64,000 bases of DNA from Liolophura sinensis (GCF_032854445.1 NC_088305.1:14061717-14125716), one strand, 5' to 3'; shown: positions 1-11,734, counted from the stretch's first letter. Numbers and translations: made by a program. The notes: a model not told the origin generated them from the sequence alone.

Positions 1-205
1 TGTCTAACCGTCACTGTGAGTTCAAGTCCAGCTCATGCTGGCTTCCTCTCCGGCCGTAAGTGGGAAGGTCTTCCAGCAGCCTGCGGATGGTCGTGGGTTT
101 TCCCCGGGCTCTGCCCGGTTTCCTCCCACCATAATGCACCACAGTATTCTTGAGTACGGCGTAAAAGACCAATGAAATAAATAACCAATCTAACCAATCT
201 TCTTC
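1..205 (+). repeat. tRNA-derived SINE, family 1, head-truncated
   Basis: Starts inside the tRNA-like head at the B box (GTTCAAGTCC) and runs through the conserved body to a tail of AAAT units. The full family 1 consensus, readable from the copies at 11.7 and 54.0 kb, has an A box (TGGCTCAGTTGG) and a B box, so it is a Pol III type SINE. It lies in the intron just upstream of the first exon in the window. Confidence 0.85.
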
Positions 206-250
206 TGGAAAACCTGAGAGTGATACGACAGGTGGTGGTTGTCCTTTCAG

Positions 251-549
251 GATTGTTTGGGCAGATGGACAGAGATCAGCGGTCATCGTATGACACCCAA
301 GGCCAGGGTCAAGGCTACCAGGATCAACAGCAGCATTATAGTAGCAGCAGCGGCCACAAACAGAGCAGTGTCCAGTATTACAACGCCCTACCCCACCAGC
401 AGACTGATCGGGACAGGGGTCATTACTATGATGACAGAGGTCATCAGCAAGGTCACTACGATCAGCAACAGCAGTACAACACAAGAGGTTATCAACAAAC
501 TGAGCATGGACAACAGCAACAACATTATGATACACACAGGCAGCAACAC
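251..549 (+). CDS. internal exon of a Gln/Tyr-rich low-complexity protein
   Basis: Exon bounded by an acceptor after CTTTCAG and a donor at CAC|GTAAGA. It begins with two bases of a split codon and ends in phase 0. The encoded stretch of about 100 residues is dominated by Q, Y, H, S, D and R (runs such as DQQQQY and GQQQQHYDTH), the composition of prion-like disordered segments in RNA-binding and transcription-related proteins. It joins in phase to the exons at 1736, 3416 and 5067; earlier exons lie left of the window. The family was not recognised. An open frame on the opposite strand over the same bases is taken as a shadow of the repeated codons. Confidence 0.7.
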
Positions 550-741
550 GTAAGAGTTATCTGCTTATTGGGTATGCTGGGTGATGATATGATAGCAACA
601 GAGTGCTGTCTTTCCAGCCATTACAATCACAGTCTTAAGTCATGCAGCTGAAAACTTGTTGGTATGGCGTAAAACTCAAGCAAACAGTCTGTTCATGATT
701 TAATCAATGTACATGTCCATGTATGGGTGAGTGCTTGGGAT

Positions 742-1078
742 TTAATGTCGTACTTAACAATTGTTCAGTCATGTGACGATAAAGGAGTCCTTAGAGCGCA
801 TGTAATGTGCCTCCTTGTTGCAGGACGGATTTCCACCGCTCTTTATCTAGTGCTGCTTCACTGAGATACCTTACCGAAGGCAAGTAAGCCGCCCCGCCCA
901 AGCCATTATACTGATACGGGTCAACCAGTCATTGCACTATCCCCTTAATGCTGAACCCCAAGCGAGGAAGTCACAACTTCCTCTGGTAAGGTCTTGGGTG
1001 TGACCCGACCCAGGATTGACACTGGATCTACAGCTTCCCGAAGCGGATGTTCTACCAACTGTGCTATTAGGGCCTGTC
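742..1078 (-). repeat. tRNA-derived SINE, family 2, (CACT)n-tail type
   Basis: Reverse-oriented copy of the family seen in full at 2905-3269: tRNA-like head at the right end, then a body with the ATTGTTCAGTCATGTGACGA segment toward the left. The CACT tail is lost. Intronic. Confidence 0.8.
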
Positions 1079-1084
1079 ACGTAC

Positions 1085-1465
1085 ATGTATGACATCATCA
1101 CATGACATCATTACTGTGTGACATCATTACTGTGTGACATCATTACTGTGTGACATCATTACTGTGTGACATCATTACTGTGACATCATTACTGTGTGGC
1201 ATCATTACTGTGTGGCATCATTACTGTGTGACATCATTACTGCGTTACATCATTACTGTGTGACATCATTACTGCGTTACATCATTACTGCGTTACATCA
1301 TTACTGTGTGACATCATTACTGTGTGACATCATTACTGTGTTACATCATTACTGTGTGACATCATTACTGTGTGACATCATTACTGTGTTACATCATTAC
1401 TGTGTGACATCATTACTGTGTGACATCATTACTGTGTGACATCATTACTGTGTTACATCATTGTA
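1085..1465. repeat. 16-bp minisatellite
   Basis: About 23 head-to-tail copies of ACATCATTACTGTGTG with point variants (GTTAC and TGGC for TGAC) and a few 14-bp units. It lies between the exons at 251 and 1736, so it is intronic; the open frame across it is a product of the repeat. Confidence 0.9.
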
Positions 1466-1735
1466 TGTACATGTATATGACAGCACTGTAGGTTTGGCTT
1501 CATACACTTCACTGTTGATGTCACCACAACAGACTACTTTAATATATTGACTGACCACTGAGGCCTTAAAAAAAACTGCAGTTTAAAGACATTTTTATGT
1601 CCCCAAAAAAAAAAAAAATGAGAAGCTTTTTCACACTTTTAAGGCCACATCATATACTCCATTTGAAGAAATATAGAAACCAGGCATTTCATATATCCTT
1701 TAAATCTGAGATAGTAGTGTGTTTTTCATTCGCAG

Positions 1736-1861
1736 GTATCATATCACTCCCCTATGTCTTATTACCAACATGGGACCCCACCAACTTATCAAGGTTCCAG
1801 CCATCCTGCTGGTGGCAACGGCGGACAAGGCCCAATGATGTCTAACATGCTGTCTACAGTG
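1736..1861 (+). CDS. internal exon, Gly/Pro/Tyr-rich segment of the same gene
   Basis: A 126-base exon (42 codons), phase 0 at both ends, between an acceptor TTCATTCGCAG and a donor GTG|GTGAGT. It encodes a segment starting VSYHSPMSYYQHGTPPTYQG and continuing with Gly- and Met-rich sequence ending MLSTV. Composition continues the disordered Y/Q/G/P-rich character of the exon at 251. Joined to its neighbours by matching phases; no known domain. Confidence 0.7.
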
Positions 1862-2032
1862 GTGAGTTGGAGGATAGACCCTTTTCATCTGGCAGAATAG
1901 AGTTCTTTTCATGCTTTAGGAAATTTAGATGACCTGACCTGACCATGTTTGCATGCAGTCTTTAACACGTTTATTGAAGACAGGCTCTCTGCTACCAATG
2001 CAGTGTGCATATCTGTACATTGGGTTGTTGGC

Positions 2033-2112
2033 AGACCTTCCCACTACTTATGGCCAGACAGGAAGCCAGCATGAGCTGGACTTGAACTCACAGTGATCCA
2101 CTAACCACCTCG
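2033..2112 (-). repeat. family 1 SINE fragment
   Basis: Short reverse piece covering the CAGCATGAGCTGGACTTGAA B-box region and a little of the head. Intronic. Confidence 0.7.
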
Positions 2113-2904
2113 CAAATAAAGCCTGTGTATACATCGTATGTGGATTTGTTTTTTCTTGGAACTGAATGCATCAGTAACTAACATTAACTTTTATCAGTAG
2201 TACATTCTAATAATGTGTCATATCTGCTGTAATCTTGTCTTTCCCTTGTGACTTGCCCGTCAGGCCCCTGGGACCATCTTTTTATCCTAGGCAACATTCA
2301 GTTTCCACCACCCATTAGATAAACCTGTATGAGAAGTAAAATAATCTAGTCTAGGCCATGCAGTGCTTGTATAAATAGATAAGAATGATGCGTATACATT
2401 AACAATAGGTAAAAGCTTCAAAATAATCTGAAAATTTTTGAATTTTGAACTTTGTACAATTAAGCTTCTGAAAGGATACTTGAGGGCGCTAAAAAACTCA
2501 GGGTACTGTTTTAAGAAAGTTTTAAGAAAGCTACATGCATACTAAAGCTAGTGACAGTAGAATTTTACATTTCTTAATATTTTCAGTTTCTTAATACTTT
2601 CTATTTTATATTTATAAATATTTTTCCTCATTGGTAAGAATATTCAGATGCATATTTTTCCTCATTGGTAAGAATATTCAGAAATGACAGTGGGAACGCA
2701 AGATCATCTTAGCGACCCAGTTCGCCCTCTCCCCCACAACGAAGTTGCTTAGACAGCTTTCACCGTTGACATTGCCACAGCAGTCTACTTGATTTCCAGA
2801 CAAGGAAAACTGTACTTTAGAGCCATGTTTGCACAGCAAGAAGAAATGTTAGAAGCATTTTTCTACTTTTATATATCAAGCCAATACCTAAACTCCACAT
2901 TTAG

Positions 2905-3269
2905 GAACACAGTTGGTAGAGCATCTGCTTCGGGGGTGGTAGATCCAGCGGCAATCCTGGGCTGGGTCACACCTAAGACCTTAAAAGAGAGGAAATTGTG
3001 ACTTAGTCACTTGGCGTTCAGCATTAAGGGGATAGTGCAGCAACTGGTTGACCCGTATCAGTATAATGACTTGGGCAGGGCGGCCTACTTGCATTCGGTA
3101 AGCCGCCTCAGTGAAGCAGCACTAGATAATAGAGCGGTGGAACTCTGTCCTGCAGCATGGAGGCACATTACATACTCCCTAAGGATTCCTTCGTCGTCAT
3201 ATGACTGAAAAATTGTTTCGAACGACCTTAAACCCTAAGCCTTCACTCACTCACTCACTCACTCACTGA
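2905..3269 (+). repeat. tRNA-derived SINE, family 2, near full length
   Basis: Head resembles a tRNA (ACAGTTGGTAGAGCATCTGC), followed by a body and the 3' signature TCATATGACTGAAAAATTGT, then a (CACT)n tail from about 3242. Other copies: 742 (-), 22770 and 28027. Sits in the intron before the exon at 3416. Confidence 0.85.
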
Positions 3270-3415
3270 CTCACCATATGAAGAAATAAAAACCAAACAT
3301 TTCATGTACTGGTATCCTGTAAAAGAGATTGTCTCTTTAACATCTCATTTGAGATGTCGCATTCTGTATAGCTGATAGCTACAGTGCAGTAAGATTGTGT
3401 GTTTGTGTTGCACAG

Positions 3416-3523
3416 AGTGGCTGCATGGTGAGCAATGAGGAAGATGCAGCCGTAGCGCTACAAGTGTCCAGCACACTCACACAGGCCCTGCTACAGTACA
3501 AGATACAGAGCTCCTCAGGGGAG
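3416..3523 (+). CDS. internal exon with helical segment of the same gene
   Basis: A 108-base exon (36 codons), phase 0 at both ends, between acceptor GTTGCACAG and donor GAG|GTAAGC. The residues (SGCMVSNEEDAAVALQVSST, then a Leu/Gln stretch) look like an amphipathic helix, unlike the low-complexity segments before it, and are likely the conserved C-terminal part of the protein. Not assigned to a family. Confidence 0.7.
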
Positions 3524-4149
3524 GTAAGCCAGTACCTTGATAACTAAAGCCTATGTAAAATATTCCCCCTTGTAACTCTAGTCTAAAAGGCTATGACAAA
3601 ACACAAAAAAAAAGCAAAAACAAAAAAAAAACACACCTACATATTTTGACCTTAAACTTTCTTTGCTTTTGTGTTGAGCCTTTATTTTGCTATTGTATCG
3701 ATTTTGATGCAGAGTGAAATGATATGATCCTCTTCCAAAACACATTATAGCTTTTATCAAAATACAACACTTACAATATCAGGGAAATATCTAAAAAAAA
3801 AATGTAAGGTTCAAATCACACTTTAAAGTTTTTAAAGTTTAAAATTTTAAACTTTATCATGAAACATTGCGTCTGCTATCAGAAATTTTCTAAACTGCCA
3901 CTCAAATTGTAGCTTTTTGAGAGCTTTTAAGTCTGAATGAAAGAAATTTGTATAAAAACTTAACTTTATTTTATGGGTAAACAGTCATATCTTTGTTCAG
4001 TTTATACTTGATCTTGATTAGCTTGGGAGCGCAAATGTTTTCCAGAAGTAAAATAGGTCTAGATATGGCCCTTAGTATTTTAACATTGTCAGATAGGAAA
4101 AGTTTGTTAACGGGTGGAGGGAACTGACTAAGCCTATAGGATTTTGAAT

Positions 4150-4580
4150 TTTAACAGTCATCCTCTGGAATTTCTCAGCCCATAGATTATTCAGTTTGCA
4201 TGAACAGTCATCCCCTGGAAATACTCAGCCCATAAAATATTCAGTTTGCATGAACAGTCATCCCCTTGAAATACTCAGCCAATAGAATATTCAGTTTGCA
4301 TGAACAGTCATCCCCTGGAAATACTCAGCCCATAGAATATTCAGTTTGCATGAACAGTCATCACCTGGAAATACTCAGCCCATAGAATATTCAGTTTGCA
4401 TGAACAGTCATCACCTGGAAATACTCAGCCCATAGAATATTCAGGCTGCATGAACAGTCATCCTCTGGAAATACTCAGCCCATAGAATATTCAGTTTGCA
4501 TGAACAGTCATCCCCTGGAAATACTCAGCCCATAGAATATTCAGTTTGCATGAACAGTCATCCTCTGGAATTTTGTCCTC
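4150..4580. repeat. 50-bp minisatellite
   Basis: About 8.5 copies of a 50-bp unit that starts AACAGTCATCCCCTGGAAAT and ends AGTTTGCATG; copies differ by only a few bases. Lies in the last intron of the Gln/Tyr-rich gene. Confidence 0.92.
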
Positions 4581-4689
4581 CCTTTTGCATTGTTTTCTTG
4601 TGATTGTGTAATAAATAATTCTAGACCAGTGACGTTGAATAATTCCAACTAACATCAGTGCATTTTTTTTGTGATGAATTATGCTTTAA

Positions 4690-4868
4690 CCATGGTGCTA
4701 TGGGACATGTAATTTGCTACTGTGTAAGCATTTACATAAACTGTTAGAAAAAACCCTAACTGAGGTAAATTGACAATATGCCATATTTCAGAGGTTACAT
4801 GCATTTGACTCATACTGCCGTTGCCTCTCTGGTTTACTCTCTATGCTATACATCATTTATATTATGTT
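4690..4868 (+). repeat. DR200 dispersed repeat copy
   Basis: Carries the landmarks of a roughly 200-bp repeat found several times in this window: a GGGACATGTAATTTGCTACT segment, an AACTGAGGTAAATTGAC segment, a CAGAGGTTACATG segment and the 3' GGTTTACTCTCTATGCTATA segment. No protein or tRNA head was seen, so its class is unknown. Confidence 0.65.
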
Positions 4869-5066
4869 TTACTGAATCAGCACATTTGTATGGTAAAATT
4901 AAGATTGTTCTTCTGTGAAGAAGTGCTTGTGATATGCTCAGTCAGGAACTCTAAGCTGTTGTGGCAGAGTGTGCCACTGTTTCAGTAATGTGTACATTGG
5001 AATAAAAGATCACTTGTCATGTCTGCATGACATTTATGTTTCCTTTTTTTTTTTTTTTGTTGGCAG

Positions 5067-5132
5067 GGCAAACCATGCATACCTGACCTTGCAACGTTAA
5101 AGGAGAGGATGTCTAAACTTCATGACCAGTGA
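5067..5132 (+). CDS. terminal coding exon and stop of the Gln/Tyr-rich protein
   Basis: Acceptor with a long T tract ending TTGGCAG, then 21 codons (GKPCIPDLATLKERMSKLHD, Q) and TGA at 5130-5132, in phase 0 with the exon at 3416. The Lys/Leu-rich C-terminus follows on from the helical exon before it. The four consistent junctions (251-549, 1736-1861, 3416-3523, 5067-5132) make the gene model firm although the product is unnamed. Confidence 0.72.
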   Translation, partial: GKPCIPDLATLKERMSKLHDQ

Positions 5133-5360
5133 GAGAGAAAGTCCTCTCAGTACAAGATATTCTTCCACGATCATCTTTTTTATTCCTTGGACTTTGCACT
5201 CTCTGGACTGGACACCATCACTGGTGTGTCTGTTAACTTTAGATGAAGTCCATGGTGTTAACAGGCTCCTGTGAGCTTATCATCTTCATTAGTGTTCACT
5301 TTATCTGAAAATCCTGGATATTTTTCTGGTTTCTCTTGATGTTGTCATTTATGTTAAAAG

Positions 5361-5572
5361 TGTTCCCTCAAGTTTGTGGTGTTAAGTGTTCCCTTAAGTT
5401 TGTGATGTTAAGTGTTAAGTGTTCCCTTAAGTTTGTGATGTTAAGTGTTCCCTCAAGTTTGTGGTGTTAAGTGTTCCCTTAAGTTTGTGGTGTAAAGTGT
5501 TCCCACAAGTTTGTGGTGTTAAGTGTTCCCCCAAGTTTGTGTTGTTAAGTGTTCCCACAAGTTTGTGGTGTT
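5361..5572. repeat. 26-bp minisatellite
   Basis: About eight copies of a unit near TGTTCCCTCAAGTTTGTGGT plus GTTAAG, within what is probably 3' UTR or immediate downstream sequence of the gene ending at 5132. Confidence 0.88.
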
Positions 5573-5887
5573 AGATTGGCTCTCACCTGCAATTATGGGT
5601 CACACATTGTCTGGAAAATGTGTTATTTATGTCCAGATTGTAGAGTGTAGCCTCAAGTTTCATGCCTCGACTTCCCTGTCCTTCATTTTAGAAGCAAGGT
5701 AATAGTGATAACAGTTTCATGGATACCATGAATTTCACTTCAGTTAAAAATGTAATCATGTAGTTAATCTTGTTTTAATACTTTACTGTGTAATGTGGCA
5801 TTCATTTACTTGTAAACCATGAATGTTGCAAACAGTTTTATGTCTCTCTTTACAATAAGTTCAAAATTGTCAAATGCAGTATATTGA

Positions 5888-6445
5888 GTTTGTGGAGAAC
5901 AGTGTACAGTCTGGTCCCTAGCATACATCTTCTGTGTGTTGTGGCGTACAATGTACAGTCTGGTCCCCAGCATACATCCTCTGTGTGTTGTGGCATACAA
6001 TGTACAGTCTGGTCCCCAGCATACATCCTCTGTGTGTTGTGGCGTACAATGTACAGTCTGGTCCCCAGTATACAACCTCTTTGTGTTGTGGCGTACAATG
6101 TACAGTCTGGTCCCCAGCATACATCCTCTGTGTGTTGTGGCATACAATGTACAGTCTGGTCCCCAGCATACATCCTCTGTGTGTTGTGGCGTACAATGTA
6201 CAGTCTGGTCCCCAGTATACAACCTCTGTGTGTTGTGGCGTACAATGTACAGTCTGGTCCCCAGCATACATCCTCTGTGTGTTGTGGCGTACAATGTACA
6301 GTCTGGTCCCCAGCATACATCCTCTGTGTGTTGTGGCGTACAATGTACAGTCTGGTCCCCAGCATACATCCTCTGTGTGTTGTGGTGTACAATGTACAGC
6401 CTGGTCCCCAGTGTACAACCTCTATGTGTTGTGGCATACAATGTA
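5888..6445. repeat. 49-bp minisatellite
   Basis: About 11 copies of a 49-bp unit containing TACAATGTACAGTCTGGTCC and CATCCTCTGTGTGTTGTGGC. The unit is stop-free in most frames, and 49 is one more than a multiple of three, so long artificial frames appear on both strands. No promoter, start context or family match supports a protein. Confidence 0.92.
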
Positions 6446-6485
6446 CTTCTCTAATGAAGCTGGAAATCTGACAGCTGTAGTGGGT

Positions 6486-7518
6486 GCACGATGGAGACGT
6501 CCTCCATGTACCATGGGTGCAGTTGTGCCATCCTTCATGTACCACGAAGCAGTCCTCCATGTACCATGGGTGCAGGATGAAGTAATCCGCCATGTACCGT
6601 GGTGCAGTTGTGCCATCTTTTGTGTACCATGGTTGCAATTGTGCCGTCCTTCATGTACTATGGTTGCAATTGTGCCATCCTTCATGTACCATGAGTGCAG
6701 AATGAAGCAATCCTCCATATACCATGGGTGCAGAATGAAGCAATCCTCCATGTACCAGGAGTGCAGGATGAAGCAATCCTCCATGTACCATGTGTGCAGG
6801 ATGAATCCATCCTCCATGTACGATGAGTACAGAATGAAGCAATCCTCCATGTACCATGGGTGCAGGATGAATTCATCCTCCAGGTACCATGAGTGCAGGA
6901 TGAAGCAATCCTCCATGTACCATGAGTGCAGGATGAAGCAATCCTCCATGTACATGTACCATAGGTGCAGGATGAAGCAATCCTCCATGTACATGTACCA
7001 TGAGTGCAGGATGAAGCAATCCTCCATGTACGATGAGTGCAGAATGAAGCAATCCTCCATGTACCATGGATGCAGAATGAAGCAATCCTCTGTGTACCAT
7101 GAGTGCAGGATGAAGCAATCCTCCATGTACCATGCGTGCAGGATGAAGCAGTCCTCCATGTACCATTAGTGCAGGATGAAGCAATCCTCCATGTACCATG
7201 GGTGCAGGATGAAGCAATCCTCCATGTACTATGGGTTCAGGATGAAGCAATCCTCCATGTACCATGAGTGCAGGATGAAGCAATCCTCCATGTACCATGG
7301 GTGCAGGATGAAGCAGTCCTCCATGTACCATGAGTGCAGGTTGAAGCAATCCTCCATGTACCATGGGTTCAGGATGAAGCAGTCCTCCATGTACCATGAG
7401 TGCAGGATGAATCCATCCTCCATGTACCATGAGTGCAGGATGAAACAATCCTCCATGTACCATGACTGCAGGATGAAGCAATCCTCCAAGTACCATGAGT
7501 GCAGGATGAAGCAATCCT
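6486..7518. repeat. 33-bp minisatellite
   Basis: About 30 copies of a 33-bp unit (CCATGTACCATGAGTGCAGG, then ATGAAGCAATCCT), more degenerate at the left end. The unit length is a multiple of three, giving an 11-residue periodic frame on both strands, read here as a by-product. It lies a few bases from the 49-bp array. Confidence 0.92.
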
Positions 7519-7519
7519 G

Positions 7520-8852
7520 AAGCGGCAGTGTTTGCAGAAAGAAATCCACAAGTATTCACCTCTCAGACAGTCGCTTAAGCAAAATGTACAATATAACATG
7601 AGCATTTGTGTCCATGGACTTCATTGATTTATTTCTGTCTTCTGGACAACTGACTTGGTTTAGTGTAAGACTTGTATGAATGCAAGTCATCAGTTGGAAG
7701 TTAAAGGGTATTTGTTGATCTGGGACATTGATGTATCATTATAACATGTTTGAAGTAAAAAATCAGAGCACTATATACGCCAAATAATGTCATTTATAAG
7801 GGCAATGTGAGCAGGGTACATAAGCATGGTGAGGGATGTTTTCATGATCCTCAGAACAGGAAAAATTACATAAGTGGTTATATTCATTAAATCCATATTT
7901 GGCATCTATGATGTGACCAAGACATAAACAGTGGTGATAAATAACGAACAGTGAATTTGAATAGTTTATTTTCAGAGAAGTTGTATGCCACTGTGAAAAG
8001 TGCTACTCAGCCAATTATGTTATCAAATTCATCAATGTGCAAGCTGTCCCAGAGTACTGTATTAATGTTTGGGTCAACTAGTCTCGCAGTTTTTTTTTTT
8101 ACATTCTGTAGAAACTTAATTATGAGCTAGATGAACATGCTGTGAAGAAGTAAATTGTATTTTGTTTCTCACCCCCCCCCCCCCCTCCCCACCAGAATTG
8201 TCAAGTTATGGCCAGTTTATATATATGTTGTACCAAAGCAAGGGTTTATGTTTGAGTCATGGTACATGTATATTCTTGCAAGTTTCAGGACATCTTAGGG
8301 TTATTATGTGCATCATCGAAATCTGAAATAATAGATGTACTTGGGTACATTTCTGTATATGTTGTAACATGAATCGGATGTCCATTTAATTGAGGCTACC
8401 ATTTAAACTATATCACTAATAGTAAGTTCGCGTGTTTCTCAACCTTATTACATACTCTTACTCCTTACAGCGCATGTGCGGTACTCTCTCTGCTCACTTT
8501 ACAGCACTGCCACTGCTAGACAAGTTTGACATTTGAAGGCAGTGCAACGCACTAGTGGATTTGTTTCGGCTTAGCCTCATCACCAATGTCATCCCACCGA
8601 TCTATAATCAATATTCATCAATAGAATTGTTTCAGGTGTTCATTAGATTCATGTTAAGCATACTTTAGATAGAGAGAACGAATGTGTATCAAGTGTAAAT
8701 AGAGAGAATGGTTGAGATACAAATATAGTTAGGTTGTTTGTGTTTTTTGTCATCTTTTCCTGCCTCATGACCTAGACCCCAGTGACCGTGGCATTGTTCA
8801 AGATTTCTGTACAAAATTTGCTGTTAGTGACAGTGAAGCGCACTTCCTTGAT
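7520..8852. other. no recognised feature
   Basis: AT-rich unique sequence with short homopolymers (a C-run near 8171-8185). No exon with credible junctions, SINE or repeat was recognised. Confidence 0.5.
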
Positions 8853-9016
8853 TTTATTTATTTATTTGATTAATGTTTTACGCCTTACTCAAGAATATTT
8901 CACTTAAACGGCGGCGGCCAGCAATATGGTGGGAGGAAACCGGGCAGAGCCTGGGGGAAACCAACGACTATCCGGATGTTGCTGGAAGACCTTCCCACTT
9001 ACGGCCGGAGAGCGCA
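8853..9016 (-). repeat. family 1 SINE, head-truncated
   Basis: Reverse copy: TTTATT tail units at the left, then the ACTCAAGAATATTTCACTTA and GGTGGGAGGAAACCGGGCAG body, ending before the B box. Confidence 0.85.
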
Positions 9017-9239
9017 CTCCCTTGAGGCCCCATTTTACCTTCTTCAACGATTGCCTTAGCAATGGTACACGACGCTGTAATATTGTCTCATCTCTCGAAC
9101 CTTTCATACACATTACAATACAACCGCTGTTTGGTACTCTTTTTGTCTTGCAGCATTTTGATTTATCTGATAGCATTCACTTGAGTTTTGAACGTCAACT
9201 GTCACACTCTGCACTAGCACAGGATAGATACCGGTGAGA

Positions 9240-10100
9240 CTGTTTGGGGGCGGGGGGGGGGGGGAGGGAGGGAGGGAGGCACTTGTATTGTATGTACATA
9301 AAATCTTAGCAGAAAAGGAAGAAAAATTTGCGTTCAAGACATATCCTCAAACATGGGATGCATTTCATGTAATTTTGAAAATCTCCCTTCTCAGCAGACA
9401 TTTTCTTCAAACTCATTGGACTCGCGCAGGAATGCAAGTCTATGTAACAACACGAAAATTTTGTTCTGATGCATGATTTTGGTTGATTTTTGCTTGGTTA
9501 GGCTTGAATTATCTTGCATAAACTTTGTGAGGTAAACATTATGTAAACTTTGACATATTCCATCATTACATCATTTTATTGCATTCTAATAAACTTAACA
9601 TGTACGGTTAATGTGAGTATTTGTTTTGTTTTCCTATTTTTTTATATTAACAATGAAAAGTGGTTTTGCCATGGCCCTCGTTGAACAAAAGTTTCCTCCA
9701 GGCATTTCTGAATTGGGACTTAAGTTTAATACTGAACTGTCCTAATTTTTTTTAACAGTTTAATAGTCAATTAATTCGTCTTTTGATAACCGTTGACCTG
9801 ATATTGTTTTGATAATATCATGATTCAAAATAATGGCATTCTGACAAATGCAGCTAACGAAAAATACGTTACAAAGTGATTTGTGAAAACTGGCCCAAAA
9901 CTTGCACAGTGGACAGTGGACGTGCATGAGCCTGCCGCATGTGCGGCCACTACAATGTCTATACTTTTCGTTAAGCTGTTTGGCTAAACGACGTGAATTT
10001 AGCAGACACTTGCGTTCCTTATCTTCGTCGATTTATCGCAAGCACGACGCCAATCGCTTATTTCTAAGCGAGGAGGCTTTCCAGCAGGAACGCTCTCGAA
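9240..10100. other. intergenic, G-run, no clear gene
   Basis: Contains a G-rich run at 9245-9281 and AT-rich sequence. A polyadenylation hexamer (AATAAA at about 9588) is present, but no gene end can be tied to it. The part from about 9900 is less AT-rich than its surroundings. Confidence 0.4.
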
Positions 10101-10101
10101 A

Positions 10102-10165
10102 ATGTCTCTTATGTCGGGAGCGAAAAAGGGATCGAGTTCCTCTATCAGAATTGACGTGAGCTGCG
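10102..10165 (+). CDS. tentative first coding exon
   Basis: Two in-frame ATGs (10102 and 10111), the first in an AAAATGT context, open a short frame reading MSLMSGAKKGSSSSIRIDVS, C, that meets a good donor (TGCG|GTAAGA) at 10166. The surrounding 250 bases are GC-richer than the neighbourhood, as expected near a promoter. No second exon was found to the right, so this may be chance. Confidence 0.22.
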
Positions 10166-10945
10166 GTAAGATTATCGCAATGGTTTTTAATCAGCGATGA
10201 TGGTTTATTGCATCAGTCGAGCTTGAAGACATTTTGATTGCTTATTCTAATGTCGGAAACGCTCCTTATGTCATCTCGTCTTTTCTTCGCTCCGCTTCTC
10301 CAGTAAATCTCAATGAGTGGATTGTAACCTTTAAAACCATGTTAAACAAATTGCTACCATTCACGCGTTAACACAGTGAAACTCTTTTGTGTATGTTCGG
10401 GGATTATTATACGAAACGTTAAACAGGCACAAGTTTGGATAATCAAAACTCCAATTATTCACGGAATGAAAACCTCTGCACTGAATACACATGATGCAGC
10501 AGATAGTCGTCCAAACACGTCTACATTTCCAAATTCTAAGAGTAATTACTCGAACGGCTCCACAGCACAGGTCATTTGTGATTTGCTAATACACAACGCC
10601 TGACACGGAGTTGTAAATTGCTTGGCGCACTTATGTGTATACGGTCAGCTTGTTATGAAGATTTCTCCTATTTTCCGAATATGTAGTTTTTTTTTAGCAA
10701 ATTGACTACGGATCACATTATACGATTACAACGATCTTGTATGCCAAGGAAACAGCAAGTACAGCGTACTTATTCCCGGCGTTAGCAAATGGAATTGCCA
10801 AACTGAAAATCAAGTACTCGTGCAAGAATTTGAGAGATAAAGAGGGACACCAGATTGACATGGAAATTTGAATTCACCAAATTTGAGAAAGACCTTCGGG
10901 GAAGACCAATTTCTTTATAAATTGATCATGCATCAGTCATTAAAT
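10166..10945. other. no recognised feature
   Basis: Unique sequence without repeats or exons that could be supported. Confidence 0.45.
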
Positions 10946-10948
10946 AAG

Positions 10949-10976
10949 GATATTATTATTATTATTATTATATATA

Positions 10977-11066
<90 letters not shown>
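10949..11066. repeat. (ATT)n microsatellite
   Basis: Two long ATT tracts separated by short TATATA interruptions. Predicted poly-Ile/Leu or poly-Asn frames here are artefacts. Confidence 0.95.
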
Positions 11067-11068
<2 letters not shown>

Positions 11069-11074
11069 TGAACT

Positions 11075-11380
11075 AGGGAGCGGCTCGTAGGCCAGTAGAT
11101 AAGCACTGGGAGACACATTGGGTGGTTTTAATCCCGACCTTTGGGGATGGAATTTTGAATTCTCCCGCCCTCTGTTGGTGGGGCGCTTGAGGCTTTCGAA
11201 TATATTTATTTGTAGTGCACGGGAAACCCGTGTCCGTCCGCGCATTGTTGCCACCCCTTGCCTCTTACGACCGTAAAGAAAGACAGCATGAGCTGGACTT
11301 GAGTGCGACCGCATTGATCAGATGATCCAGGATCATTGTGCCGCACTAGGACGCTCAGCTCACTAGACCACGGATACCCC
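11075..11380 (-). repeat. SINE-like element with a tRNA-type head, divergent family
   Basis: Shares the reverse AGCATGAGCTGGACTTGA B-box region and a TAGACCACGGATACCCC head with family 1, but the body (CTCCCGCCCTCTGTTGGTGG, CACGGGAAACCCGTGTCC) differs. Probably a separate SINE family using a related head; the ATT tract at its left may be its tail. Confidence 0.6.
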
Positions 11381-11384
11381 TGTC

Positions 11385-11580
11385 AAATGTAATATGTATG
11401 ACTACAGCATAACGAGTAAAAGCACATCAACTTCGACAGTGTAACAGTTGACAAATGGTCACAAGTATCCGGTGAGAAATAGTAACTTTACCTCAACCAG
11501 GGTTTCATTATTACCATTCATGTAAATGCTTAAATAGTAGCAAATTACAAGGCCCCTATAACACTTCGGCTTAAGCAGAA
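11385..11580 (-). repeat. DR200 dispersed repeat copy
   Basis: Reverse copy recognised by ACAGTTGACAAATGGTCACA, a CCGGTGAGAAATAGTAAC segment and the far end TAGTAGCAAATTACAAGGCC. Confidence 0.65.
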
Positions 11581-11714
11581 TTACTTAAAAGATATATACG
11601 TTAACCCCAACCTACTGACGCTCGTGTAGTGAAAGACGCTCATATGACCGTTTGCAGAGTCTAATTGTCTTCTACCAGTATGATGTAAACAACAATCAAT
11701 CGCTTAATAAATGC

Positions 11715-11734
11715 GGGGGGGGGGGGGGGGGGGG
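11715..11734 (+). repeat. poly-G tract
   Basis: Twenty consecutive G residues directly in front of the tRNA-like head of the next SINE, whose normal start is a short run of G. Likely slippage of that G run. Confidence 0.9.

Noticed and set aside
11-535. 174-codon minus-strand frame
   Set aside because: Antisense of a Gln-rich exon and a SINE; the CAG/CAA-rich exon has few stops in reverse.
5806-7605. Repetitive Cys/His- and Met-rich reading frames on both strands
   Set aside because: Produced by the 49-bp and 33-bp minisatellites; both strands and several frames are open at once.
10868-11118. Poly-Ile/Leu and poly-Asn frames
   Set aside because: Translation of the (ATT)n microsatellite.
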